From the NCBI GenBank assembly GCA_021030905.1, contig JAGFMI010000021.1, forward strand, positions 124,001 through 188,000: a stretch of 64,000 bases of DNA, given 5' to 3'. The translations under genes and the position numbers were made by a program. A model generated the notes under the pieces. It had not been told where the DNA came from and did not search any database. It saw only the letters and a list, made by a program, of their open reading frames with translations. Positions 10,738 through 22,278 of the stretch are shown in pieces. Origin of the DNA: Pyrenula massariospora (taxonomy: Eukaryota > Ascomycota > Eurotiomycetes > Pyrenulales > Pyrenulaceae). Position 1 is the stretch's first letter; every line of letters begins with the position of its first letter.

Positions 10738-12367
10738 ATTGAGGGTTGCAATGTGTATACCTCAGATTACTAGATAGGCAGCCAGCACACCAAAGACGTT
10801 AGATAGCTTCAGGTTTTGGAATACCTGAAACTCTTTCGGAGATTTCTACCTTCCAAACAATGTGTCCATTCAGTGACAAAGACAAGCCCGGGAATAATAG
10901 CACAGACTAGCTTGTGCACCTTACGAGCAGCGCCAAACAACGGCAATGAGTAGTGCCGAGAAAATACGATAACGCACCGACGTAATCCTGGTAATACGAG
11001 GGCAGATTGAAGGGACAGGAATAGCTCCTATCAGGCCCTCTTATCGTCCAAATCGACGGCGGTGGCGGGCAGAAATCCAGTCAGGAGGCCGAAGACCATG
11101 TCGCTTTTTTTATCTGGACCCGGATACTTAAACATCCAGGCTTGGTAGAACACACACAGTTGTTAATATGTACCTTCGTCATTCTGCGACTATCCGGAAA
11201 ATCGTACAGTACCTTCCGAACTCCACGCAGCCCACCTTTGGTGTTCGAGGATTTCTCATGTCCTGTCCATCCTTGAAGAGCCGGTAGATTGTGACGTTTG
11301 TGTTTATGCTACCCCACGTCCCATGCAAGCAACAGAGTACGTCTGGGCCCGTGTAATCATGCGATGGGAGGGGTTGGTGCCGTATGGAGTAAATGAGTTG
11401 TGGCGGCGGGCAGAAGATAAGGCTGGCTCGGCTCACCTTCTCGGTCTAGCTGCGTATTTGGACTTCAGACCTCACGAGTTTCAGCCTCGGGTCCTGAACC
11501 ATCTCCCAAACCTTCGCGCGATGGTGATCAAGAGCATCCCCGCCAGGGCTACTATGGCTTTCGTCCATGGTCTTCTAGCCCTGTACCGCAAAGCCAGTTC
11601 CCGATCTTATTGGCCCCTACCCCCCAATTTGCACCGATCTCCTGTAAAGGAAGCATGGCCCCTCGCACTGCCTCTGTGACATCAACCATGGGAGATGACC
11701 GCAAGTGAACCAAGTGCCAGAACCTGCCCTTGTTCGTCGTGAATGAGCCTCTCATTTGCTTTGATGAGCGAGGTCATCCGGCATAGACATGTGAAGTGTT
11801 CCCTCATTGACAGACCAGTGTTCCTTAAGAAAGAGGCATCAATAGCGAAGAGCCGTAGGCGCTCGCTGCGCGCTGCTACGAGTCGGTACTGAAACCGATA
11901 AACCATCTGATGTATTGCTCAGGGTTCAACGGTCGGATCACTGCGACTGTAGATCATACAGCGGAAACCTTGTCACCCGAACTTCTTCGCAACCTTTCTC
12001 AGAGCACCCGCCCGTAGCCATGCCACGCAAAGTGTCTCGGCTAGGCCGCGGATCATGCCAGTCCTGGGTCCTGCATTCATTCCGTGGGCTTGGATGGCTG
12101 GTCTGGTCGATGGCCAAGCCCTTAACGTTCAAGCTATGTTCGTTCGGTTCGTTGAGCCTACACCTTTCAAGCCATGAGTTTCTGTTTCTCTTCAACTCCG
12201 TTGAACGGAGATCTTTCTGGTCTTTCATTCGCAAACTTTGATACGGGATCGAGCTGGCTTTCTCAATGACATTCGTTTCTTCCGCTTTTAGGCGTCATTT
12301 GGTTCTGTGTTCCAGGCCAACCCGCTCACTTTGTTGATTTCCCATACTTACGTTGACTGCGACGGAA
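10738..12367. other. Intergenic, 1.6 kb
   Basis: Lies between FDH and the seven-pass membrane protein. Frames on both strands are short, low in codon bias and lack recognisable motifs. I see no gene or structured RNA. Confidence 0.6.
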
Positions 12368-14419
12368 ATGGAGAGTCTTGGATTCGCAATCGGGGCGCGC
12401 GATGCAGTTGACGATGGGTCGTCGACAAGCACTGGGATGGGCAATGCTCAGACTCTGATTAAGACTCTGGTGCTGGAAAACAGCATCCAAGTCCGGACCT
12501 CGACAATGGTCACGGCGGCCTTCAACACGGTCGCCGCTGCAATTATCATCTTGACAGTAGCCTACGATGCCTGGAAATCATGGCAAAGAGACAGTAGCTA
12601 CCAGTCTGCGTATGGCGAGATATAACCTTTCACAAAGCCGAGGAACTGACATTCAAAGGGGCCGTTTCGAGTTCCTCCGTACTATACATCCAGCTGAAGT
12701 TTTCCCTCTCGTTATTGCTGGCTCGATTGTCATGCAGGGGATCATTGTACTTGGTGTGCAAGGAATTGGGCTCAATTCCATATGGGTGGGAAATTGCGGT
12801 ACAATTTCTCAGATCGTTTGGTCTGGTAAGTAAATGTCCACCTACAGTTTAACAGCAACAAGCTCACGGTGCCAGTCATTTGGATTGTTCCAGAGACTCT
12901 GCTTGTTTTCAGCGTCGAGGTTGCCGTAAGAGCACTCAAGAGGAGGCGATTTGGCCCCAGAGACCGGTGGAATACACCCATATGCTGGAGCATTGTAGTG
13001 GTACTACTGATCGCGACCTGGATACCCTCACACGTACGACCGACCCGAAGGAATATGTGCCTAGGGAGCCTCATTTGGTGGGCTGCTTTCTGGGCCGACT
13101 TTGGGATTGTTATAAATTCGGTGATCATTGGGCTATACATCCTAACAGCATCTGTCATTGCTATCCAGCTTTATCGAACTGTCGACTTGGCCAGGGAAGA
13201 GCGGATTGCTGCCAGCCGAACTGTGTATTACCTAGGCGTTGGAGTTACTCTGATGGTAAGCTTTAATGATCTACCTGACGTGCTGAAACTAAGATATGAT
13301 GTTTAGGCAATGGTACTTCCCTTTTGGGTTGACGTTGTAACTCGCAATGTCGATAGCAGTAGTCGGACAGCTCGATTGGCTGCGATCGCTATCAATATCT
13401 TTGGACTCGTCCTCAGCGTCCTGCATCTTCTCCTGCGTTCGAACGCCGAAAATATGGCCATCCGTCCCCGAAAAGAAGGATGGTCAAACCGCGGCTGGAG
13501 ATTCTTCGGTTCGACCGATTTAGACCTGGGTGGGCACATCACAGGTCCCGTTGGACTTGAACGAGAAAATAGCCTAAAGCGTCTTGTGGGCGAGAAGAAG
13601 TCCCCCCTAGATCCTGAAAATCAGCAACTACAATTTTACAGACCCGCAGGTCGTGATGGCAATACAAATCCACTTGCGATGTCACCCCCGAACACATCTC
13701 CTCGCCCATCCATCAGCCCCAGACACTCACGAAAACAATCGCGTTACTCCCTTTACCCTTCTAGACCGAACCGAGCTCCTTCAAGCATATATCCTGATGA
13801 CGAGGACGGGCTCTCCCCTCCCACGTTACCCTTTTCCCGCCGACATCGCCGTGAGTCCTCTGAATTCAGTTCTGCGACTGTCCAGATCGGTCTCCGTCTT
13901 AGTCACGCGGCTTTGACCGCTGTTGGTCATGGAGGAAGAGACTCCGCCTTACAAGCACCGACATCTCCTACACAAGGCACATCGAAGCCGGGGCGGCGGC
14001 CATCCAACCTCAAAACTGAACTCTCTCGCACATCAACCGAAGAATCTATAGAATTGCCCATCCAAGCTAAACTCCCTACCCCGCAAACCGAAACTCAGGA
14101 TCCTCTCCGCGACCCCACTCAGTCACTTCTTGACACCCTCCACGCCGCGGAAGAACAAGCTACGCGGTGGAGAAGAGAACGAGAAAGAAAGGCGGAGCGC
14201 GATGCGAAAATGAAGACATTACCACCGATCCCTGCAACGCCGCTGTCGATGCAGATTCCCTCGCCCCAGAGGGCACCAGATCCTTCATCTCGGTCGGACG
14301 AGCCGGAAGCGTCAAGAGATGCTGGCTGGCCGCTGAGACAGCCTTCGGGCATGCTACTGCCAAGCAAGGCGTACAGTCCCTCGAGTGGGAGCAATTGGAA
14401 GCGGGACGATTGGATATGA
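12368..14419 (+). CDS. Fungal seven-transmembrane-type integral membrane protein, unknown function
   Basis: Four exons (12368-12609, 12659-12825, 12876-13255, 13307-14419), introns 49-51 nt, 633 residues. Hydrophobic segments lie near residues 50-70, 95-120, 135-160, 180-200, 205-235, 250-275 and 285-310, giving about seven helices in the first half. The loop motif IHPAEVFPLVIAG, the GNCGTISQ segment and the basic ALKRRRFGPR stretch match a family common in Pezizomycotina that has no assigned function as far as I know. The C-terminal 300 residues are disordered, rich in Ser, Pro and Arg (RHSRKQSR, SRTSTEESIE), with a short charged stretch RWRRERERKAERDAKMK, so the tail is probably cytosolic and phosphorylated. 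Topology recalls a GPCR-like protein but no receptor family motif is seen. Confidence 0.85.
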
Positions 14420-15104
14420 CCCACATCTGATCTGCACGCTCTTCAATTTTTTGCGACATATCTTCTCAACTTCTCTTCAAGGTTATATTTCACACCTGCT
14501 TTTCTTTTCTGGAGGAATTTATGATACCGAATTTCGTCGAGCGTGGGATATACTGGCGCTTAGTTGGAACTTTGAGTCCTTTCGAAATGGGGACGCCGTT
14601 ACAAATTCTATCGCGTGGACATATGATCTTGACTTGAGCGACATCCTTTAGGGTATTTATGCCCTTCAATTTTTTTTCCAGACATGCCTTTACTTCTACT
14701 TCCGAAGTTTCTGTACCATAGCCATATCAAGGAGGAACCATAGACATCGCCGATAGAGATGTCCTTTTCCCGGGATGGAAGGCTTTCTGCCTTGTCGATA
14801 TATGGTAGCATACGAGATTTCGAATATCTCATTCAGCAACGGATATGCGCGTCAGGTGACTGCTTGGCAGCTTAAGATACAATACAAAGCAATCTTAAGA
14901 ATACGTATGGCCTTCGTTTCTGTGAAGCAAAAGGCTCATGTGATGAATTCGCGGTGTGATGTGATGTGCCGATTTAGACCCCTGGCCAGACTTGTGCATG
15001 GAGGTCGGTGCTCGTCACTCTGGATTTGGAATTGCTTTTTGCGTGGATGGCACAAGAGCTTTAGTGCATTGTCTTAATCATAGATTGCAGCTCATGGTCG
15101 CTAC
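14420..15104. other. Intergenic between convergent genes
   Basis: Shared 3' flank of the 7TM gene and the derlin gene. AT-rich in places; no gene seen. Confidence 0.6.
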
Positions 15105-16350
15105 CTAATCTCCGCCCAATCTCCTCCCCTGTCCTCTCCCGCCCCAATTTCCACCCCCAAACCCGCTAGCCCACCCACGGCCACTTCCTCCGCTCTGCGT
15201 CTGCGGCGGCGCTCCCGGCCTGTATGCGGTCCCGTACGCCGTCCTCTTCGCGCCTGGCCGATCTCCTCCAAACGCCCTTGTCACGAATCCAGGAGTCTGG
15301 ATCCAGTTCCGACCGCCCTGGAACGTCGGATACAGCCTAGTTAGGAAATCGAACAGGTGTGCGGCGACGATGCCCATTCCCTCGGCAAGGGCGGCAGGGT
15401 AACCGGAGAAGACGAGGGTGAGGCAGAGCATGGCCCAGGGAAGGAACTCGACGGGAATCTGTATTATGTAGAAATGTGCTTGCTTGCCGCGGTTGTCTTG
15501 AGCATAGGTGTAGACCAAAGCGAGGATGAGAGCGGAGGTAAAGATGGCGTCGCCAAGGTAGACGCCTGCTGTCAGCTAGGTGCAGGAACAAATTTAGCTA
15601 GTTCCCCCATAATTACAGCACGTGTAACGTAGAAAGTAGGGATAGGAACAATTGAAGCTAGTGAAGTCGTATGTAGGGAGCCAGAACCGCCTCTTCAAAA
15701 TAGTGATTGATGGAAGGCTTTCTCATTTGGCATTCCCACCATACCTGCACCGCACGCTGTCCCTTTTAGGATTGATTGCGAATGATGGGCCAGCGTGTGC
15801 TGCAGGGGCGATCTTCCTCGCGTCCAGGAACCGCTTCAGCTAGGAATGGCTGGGCGGGCAGAAATGCGAGGTGGGCAAGGCGTTGAAATTTGAGCACAAG
15901 TAACAAGGGTCAAAGTTGAAACAAGAATGGCGCTTACCATAATCACCGAGCAAACGAAGAAAACATAGGTGAAAAAGTCACCTGGCCGGCTAAAGCGGGG
16001 CGAGTCCTTTTCCAGCTGGTTGCCGTATGTCCACACTTTGCGACGTTAGTAGGTGATATCTGACCCATAGCTGAGCTTCCATACTGAGGTACAAGTCCAT
16101 AAGAAATGAGAAGCCCCCTCCGGTCAGGCAAAAAGAGGTGAACAGTCTCCATGGCTCCGGGGGTAGCTTGAAGATGAACGGGATGTAAAAGACTATTCGT
16201 GAACCGCTCATGAGACCGCCATGAACGAGGACAGATTCAACAAACGTAGCACCAACGAGTGTTCTATCTCGCAAAGGTCAACCACTAGGGATTTCCAGGC
16301 CTCGGAGGCGCTTACCTGGTCACGGGAGGAGCCTGCCAGAAAAAGTCCAT
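15105..16350 (-). CDS. DER1: Derlin (Der1-like ER-associated degradation factor)
   Basis: A rhomboid-like pseudoprotease in the ER membrane that helps retrotranslocate misfolded proteins. Four exons read on the - strand (16350-16316, 16263-16085, 16035-15938, 15575-15105) give 260 residues: MDFFWQAPPVTR, then RTLVGATFVESVL, the FTSFCLTGGGFSF segment, MWTYGNQLE, SPRFSRPGDFFTY, YTYAQDN, IQIPVEFLPWAM and FDFLTRLYPTFQGG. The Gly/Arg-rich tail ends GGNWGGRGQGRRLGGD, which resembles the SHP box of derlins that binds Cdc48/p97. The third intron is 362 nt, against 49-52 nt for the other two. The gene is divergent from CBF5 across about 530 bp. Assignment is firm. Confidence 0.93.
15576..15937 (-). 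other. Unusually long intron 3 of the derlin gene with an internal exon-like segment
   Basis: Canonical GTAAGC donor and CACCTAG acceptor. Inside, 15745-15839 is open on the - strand and flanked by an acceptor-like CCTAG and a donor-like GTATGG. Its length (95 nt) is not a multiple of three, and inclusion would bring a stop codon right after the junction with the next exon. Confidence 0.5.
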
Positions 16351-16878
16351 CTTAACAAGGTGAGGAAGACTGGGTCTCGATGACAAGTGCAAAATGGCCG
16401 CACAGGAAGAGATGAAGATGGAGAAGCAACAACAAGATCATAGCACAATAGAAGGTGGAGGAATTTCCCCCCAGAAGATAGAGGCGCACAAAAGGCCAGG
16501 CTGCGACACACGAGGCAGTCTTCGAGAAGAGTACAGTTGGAGCTCCACAAAGGCGAGAAATGGCGCTAGCACGTCTTGAGACTAGCCCACAATCGGAGCT
16601 CGAAGCACAGGAATGGAAAAAAGCTCCACCTTTGGGGATGCTGGTGATAATTTTTGTGCGCAGCTCTCGCTAGGGGAAACGAGGAAAACTACAATCAATG
16701 CGCACACGCGTGACACAACCTTGCAAGCCTCTCATTAGTCACACTCGCGACTTCAGCCTCAATTAGAGAATCGCCAATGCGGGAACGGTGAAGGACCGCT
16801 CTCAGCTCTCTTTCCCCCTCAACCATTGAACCTGAGCACGGTTCCCATTTGGATTCTCTTTGAATTTGAGAAGTAGCC
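16351..16878. other. Divergent promoter between derlin and CBF5
   Basis: About 530 bp. No ORF with family similarity; presumably shared upstream control. Confidence 0.6.
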
Positions 16879-18442
16879 ATGATGGCAAGTAAGGAGGACG
16901 CCGACTACACCATCAAACCCGAAGCAGTTGCAGCTTCCATCCCTACGTCCGAATGGCCGCTTCTGCTTAAAAATTATGATAAATGTCTGCCGTTCCTTCC
17001 CCTCTTATTATAGTATGCTGACCACTCTGTAGTATTGGTTCGCACCGGGCATTTCACCCCAATCCCTAGTGGCTGCGCTCCTCTCAAAAGAGATCTGAAA
17101 TCATACATCTCCTCTGGCGTCATCAACCTCGACAAACCGGCAAATCCGTCAAGCCATGAAGTCGTCGCATGGGTCAAACGCATGCTTAGAGTCGAAAAGA
17201 CTGGACATAGTGGAACCCTCGATCCAAAAGTTACTGGTTGCCTTATTGTCTGTATCGACCGGGCAACCCGGTTGGTCAAGTCTCAACAGGGTGCGGGCAA
17301 GGAATACGTCTGCGTGATCAGACTGCATGACAAGCTCCCCGGAGGAGAACCGCAACTGGCACGAGCGTTGGAGACTTTGACGGGAGCACTATTCCAGCGG
17401 CCTCCGCTCATTTCTGCTGTCAAGCGGCAACTCCGTATCAGAACTATTCACGAGAGCAAGTTGTACGAATTCGACAATGACCGGCATTTAGCAGTTTTTT
17501 GGGTCAGCTGTGAGGCCGGTACTTACATACGAACGCTATGTGTCCACCTTGGGCTCTTACTTGGCGTTGGTGCCCACATGCAAGAGCTTCGAAGAGTGCG
17601 GAGTGGAGCTAAGGATGAGGAGGCTGGCATGGTTACCTTGCACGATGTCCTCGATGCGCAGTGGATGATGGACAACAATCGCGACGAAGCATACTTGCGG
17701 AAGGTCATCGCTCCGTTAGAAACCCTCCTCACAACGTATAAGCGTATCGTTGTCAAAGATAGCGCGGTCAATGCTGTCTGCTATGGAGCAAAACTAATGA
17801 TTCCCGGCCTTCTGCGATTTGAAGCCGGCATCGAGGTCCATGAAGAAGTTGTCCTCATAACCACAAAGGGTGAAGCAATAGCATTAGGTATTGCTCAGAT
17901 GTCAACGGTTGAGCTATCCACATGTGATCACGGTGTTGTTGCCAAAGTTAAGCGATGTATTATGGAGCGGGATCTTTATCCTCGACGGTGGGGTACGGGT
18001 CCAGTAGCTTTGGAGAAGAAGAAGATGAAATCTGATGGAAAGCTTGATGTAAGGAAGACTGTTTCGATCGCAAACTGTGCTAACCGTTAAACAGAAGTAC
18101 GGTCGACCAAATGAGGCCACACCCGCGAAGTGGCAGGCAGAGTATCAGGATTTCAATGCTCCTGCAGATGGCACGGCCAGCAAGCCACCAGCAGAAAAGA
18201 CCGAAACAAAGGACGTCCTCGCTGCCCCACCGATGGCTCCCACTGGTGAGATCGTCGAAGATGATAAGCCGAAGATAGAAGGGGCTGAGGTTGGATCGAA
18301 GAAACGTAAAAAGCATGAAGGCGAGACGCCTGACGAACGTGCCGAGCGGAAGCGAAGGAAGAAAGAAAAGAAGGAGAAGAAGCTCAAGAAGGAAGAAAAA
18401 AGAGCAAAAACGGAGGCAGACAACGATTCTGATAGTGGATGA
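16879..18442 (+). CDS. CBF5: H/ACA pseudouridine synthase Cbf5 (dyskerin)
   Basis: Catalytic subunit of H/ACA snoRNPs that pseudouridylates rRNA in the nucleolus. Three exons (16879-16984, 17033-18048, 18095-18442) give 489 residues. The start is the first of two adjacent ATGs. Visible parts: the dyskerin-like N terminus ending LLKNYDK, the TruB domain with the catalytic loop [12 protein letters not shown] (Asp99 by this model), the GAGKEYVC and [12 protein letters not shown] motifs, then the PUA domain ([49 protein letters not shown]). The C terminus is a long Lys/Glu tail typical of the family ([15 protein letters not shown]). The first intron has a weak GTCTGC donor but restores the conserved KLLVRTGHF reading. 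Assignment is certain. Confidence 0.97.
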
Positions 18443-18945
18443 AAATAAATTTTCTAAATCTAAAGCGGGATTTGAGCATCTTTGGCGTTTCTCGGATCAT
18501 AGCTCTATGCTGTATTGCCTTCCGGAGGCCAAGGCAGGCTGTGGGTTTCGGCGGCTACAGGTTGCTTGTTACCCCCATCTGAACATTGTACATTTACGGC
18601 GCTAGACAGGTCTCCTGTGCCTAGCATATGTCCTGTGAAAGAAAAAAGATAAAAATTTGACATCCATCTACTACCGTCAGTTAATTAGTTTGAATGCAAT
18701 TCACATCTGCATTTCAATAAATCCTTGAGGAATGACGATGCGGGGAGGCGATGCTGTTCTCCGCATGATTCCTTCGATAGACAATCGTGACAGTCTTGGA
18801 AACTCCGTCCACAAGACTCAGCAATCTTCCGATGCATAGAATAGCAGAACATTGATAGACTGGACATCGACCGACAGCCCAGTTGCTGTGACTTTAGACC
18901 CAGCTATCCTCTGCTTTACTTTAGTTTGAACCTATCGAAAGCATT
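18443..18945. other. Intergenic
   Basis: Between CBF5 and the GID9 gene. No gene seen. Confidence 0.6.
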
Positions 18946-20227
18946 ATGGCAGCCGAGTTAGAATCTATCAAGTTGAATGCAGAAACCCACCTACTCCTTG
19001 TAGGACTACCTAACCCCCAAAGCGTGCTGAAGGCTCAAACTTTACCAGGAACAACCGCTCTTACGGCTCCCTCAAGAGCTCGTCCGCCGTAACTTCAAGT
19101 CCGCCCAAAGATATTGTGAGCGGGAAAAAGAAAATGTCATTCCCGCTCTCAAGGAAACTGCCAATGCCTCCCTTCAACCTTCTACTACTACCGAACAGAC
19201 GCTAGCCTCACTTGACGCGATAATCACCCGGATGGATACCCTCAAGCACCAGCTGGAGGTCTGTAGTGAAGAGGAGGCACACCTCCAAGAGCAGTCCAGA
19301 AAGCGGATACAGCACCTCCAAGATCTGTATCAGATACCGAGTCTCGCGGACGTCAAATACGACGAATGGTCAAGGGTACGGTTAGATCGTTTGTTGGTGG
19401 ACTACCTCCTTAGAGCAGGATACTCGGAAAGTGCTGCATCGCTCGCAAGGGAGAAGGGAATTGAACATCTCGTGGATCTAAGCGTCTTCGTACAGTGCCA
19501 CAAAATTGCTAGGAGCTTGGAAAAGGGCCAGACAAAGGAGGCTTTGAAATGGATTGACGGGAAAAGGGATAACTTGAAGAAGCTAAATGAAAATAATCTC
19601 GAATTTGAGCTCCGATTGCAGCAGTACATCGAGATGGTCCGAATACGAACTAAACCAAAGTTTCTGGAGGCACAACAGCATGCTAGAAGGTACTTGACAG
19701 CCCATTTCAACAGCCAACATGCGGACATAATAAGAGCAACTGGTCTTCTTGCCTTTGAATCAGACACGGAAGTCGAGCCTTACCGATACTTGTACTCGGA
19801 GGCTCGATGGAAGCACCTGGCGGACCTTTTCATCTCGACCCACCACGCCCTGCTCTCTCTCCCTGCTCGCCCACTCCTCCATATTGCGCTGTCCGCCGGC
19901 CTCTCCGCCCTCAAAACGCCCTCCTGCCACTCCGCCTTCCAGTCCTCATCCAGCAATGCTCGCTCCTCGACAACAACCGTCTGCCCCATCTGCTCGACGG
20001 AGCTGAACGAGCTGGCCAAGAACGTACCCTATGCGAACCACACTAAGAGTAATGTGGAGAGCGATCCTGTGATGCTTCCAAATGGAAGAGTGTACGGGAG
20101 GGAGAGGCTGTTTGATATGCAAAGGAAGTTGCATGGAATGGCAGGAGTGGAAGATGGGCAGATCAGAGATCCAACGACGAAGGAGGTTTTTAAGCAGGAG
20201 GAGCTGAAGAAGATATTTTTCGTATAG
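18946..20227 (+). CDS. FYV10: GID/CTLH E3 ligase RING subunit Fyv10/Gid9
   Basis: RING-like subunit of the GID complex that ubiquitinates gluconeogenic enzymes (MAEA in animals). Two exons, 18946-18999 and 19049-20227, give 410 residues; the phase-0 intron restores HLLL-EQPLLRLP. A coiled N-terminal region (EREKENVIPALKETA) precedes KYDEWSRVRLDRLLVDYLLRAGY, the LisH motif, then the CTLH/CRA region (CHKIARSLEKGQTKEALKW; LEFELRLQQYIEMVR). The degenerate RING opens CPICSTELNELAKN and continues with a conserved LPNGRVYG block. The C terminus (PTTKEVFKQEELKKIF) fits the family. It converges with the BMT5-like gene, leaving only about 160 bp for both 3' ends. Assignment is firm. Confidence 0.95.
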
Positions 20228-20388
20228 ATGGATATCTAGACTTTAGAATTGTATCTTTAGCGCTCGCTGCATTCTTTTCATGTGTGGAACGCCGGATGAC
20301 GAGACCACTACCCTTCCTGAGCATGCTCTAACCAGAGGTTCCCGTAACTCACACAGAGATAGAGAATCACTATCACATCCCAGCATCC

Positions 20389-21669
20389 TCAATCAGACCC
20401 ACTCTCACCCTCGCTCTCGCTCCCACCCTTCCGCTTCCTCTTTCCCCCCAACGCCGCTCCCCGCTCCTCCTCCCTCACCCCCTCAGCGCCCTTCACCTGA
20501 AAAACATAGCACCTCGCCTCCCTCTCCTCCCCCCTCCACTTCCCCGCCCTCCGCCCGTCCTCCCCACGCCGCCTCTCCCCATCCCTCCCAACGATCTCCC
20601 CCGCCGTCCTCGCGTGCCGGTACCCCGGATACCGCTCCCAGGGAAACCGGAAGCTCGTCACAACCTGCAAGCCCGCATGCCTCGCTAAGTCCCGAACATT
20701 CCACAGCGAATAGGGCTCGCCCTCGAAGAGCGTGACGAGGATCTGTCCCGGGCCCCGGCGCGGAGGCGCGTCGTCGTCTGAGCCACGCCCCCTCGCATCA
20801 GCCGTCGTCGGACCATTATCGTCCTCACCGTGTCTTAGCAGCGGCACACACGCCCCAAAGAAGCCGACGAGCAGCTCCTGGTTGGCGCGGACCTGGCGGT
20901 TGACGTCGGTGGACTGGCCGCCGACGTGGGGGAAGTTGAAGACGATCCTGTCGTAGGGGGCGTGGTGGCGGAGGGGTTTGTGGCGGGGGAGGTGGGCGGC
21001 GGGGATGGAGTGGTGGATGGAGATTTTTGGGCGAGGAGGGGTGGAGAGGGGTGGTGTGGGAGGGGAGGTTGAGGGGGACGGGGATGGGGAGAGACCGTGC
21101 CATGATGAGGGGGAGGAGGATGGGGATAAGTTTGAAGGACTACGGGCGGGTGCTTCTGCGAGGTCCTGTGGAGTTGGTTGGTTGTGAGATAGGAGACGGT
21201 CGATTGTGATCCGGGCTTGAGGGTATTTCTGAAAAAGAGCTTCTTCGGAGTCGTAGCTCGTAGCTACTATGCGGCTGCATTGGTAGTTTAAAGCTAGAGA
21301 TAGAACGAAAGAGAAATCGCCTGATAGCACTCCGGTCAGTCATTTTCAATGGTCAACAGGGGCAGCGAGTTCAAATAAGTACGAGAGTAGAGAAAAAAAT
21401 GAATGCTACGCATAGGCATACAAAGAGGGAGACAATTAGACTGAGATCGCCTTATTAAGAAGAAATGTGATCCCTTGCCTACCTTCCCCAACAAGTAGGA
21501 CATTGTCCCCTTTCTTGAACGGTGCCTGCTCAGCATGCCGCTGATGCCCTAGTTGTGCACTGGACCGTGACTGGGACTTGGATGTCTTTCCACTTCTGAA
21601 ATTATTTGAATTTGGTTTATGATAAGGAGAAGAACGCCTTTTTGGTTTTTGTTTGCCTTTTTTGCCCAT
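20389..21669 (-). CDS. BMT5: 25S rRNA uridine-N3 methyltransferase, Bmt5-like (DUF2431)
   Basis: SAM-dependent nucleolar enzyme expected to make m3U in 25S rRNA. Two exons (21669-21483 and 21320-20389) with a 162-nt intron give 372 residues. The basic N terminus MGKKGKQKPKRR is followed by FKKGDNVLLVGEGDFSF, the DUF2431 signature with the glycine-rich SAM loop, which is rebuilt across the intron. Next come SRIVATSYDSEEAL, a species-specific Ser/Pro insert of about 50 residues, then YDRIVFNFPHVGGQ, NRQVRANQELLVGFF and ILVTLFEGEPYSLWNV. The tail has Lys/Arg clusters and an acidic end. An upstream in-frame ATG at 21759 exists, but MGKKGK is the usual start. Base composition in the insert is very GC-rich and makes long false frames opposite. 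Confidence 0.92.
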
Positions 21670-22278
21670 ATGTAGTCGAGGTTGTGATAATGGAGTTTTA
21701 GACTCTATGAATGGGTTGTTGGGTAGGTTGATAAGCCCCTGAAAGATAAAAGGTAACATCTAGACCTTGTGGGAAGATTCTATGTAACCCCCCTCATGTG
21801 TCGCTTTAACCATCCTCTATATTCTCAAATAGTGGCATCTCAGATACCTCATGCATTGACTTGTAGAGTGACGGGAAAGCTGGTCTGCTACTGCAAAGCC
21901 TGAGAATTTCGTGTCTACAAAGCTCTCAATAGAGCAACAGGCACAAGTAACATATACTTAATTCATTCCCAAACCTGGTCATACATTTGACCCAGCTTGA
22001 TGATTCTAGCTACTGAGATAGACCACAAGAAAGCATGAAAGATATCTCAAATCTAACAAGAGCCCATCTTTTGAGTGGGTACGCCAATAGAGATCCCAAT
22101 GGCTCGGCGTCTGCGCCTCCTTAATCAAAACCCTAAAATATGCTTCAAGAAAGGGCTAAAATGGTATCAGCCGTAATTGCCCTGATTCTCCTCCAAACGC
22201 CATTACAAATATGCTGTGTGGGCTCGTAAAGTATGGCAGTGTGAGCAGTAGTAATTTGCGGATCGTGAGGACTGCAAC
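21670..22278. other. Intergenic
   Basis: Upstream of the BMT5-like gene and 3' of the GDP-mannose transporter, AT-rich. No gene seen. Confidence 0.6.

Noticed and set aside
20280-21209. Several Pro/Ser/Gly-rich + strand frames
   Set aside because: Antisense shadows of the GC-rich Bmt5-like coding region, with no motifs.
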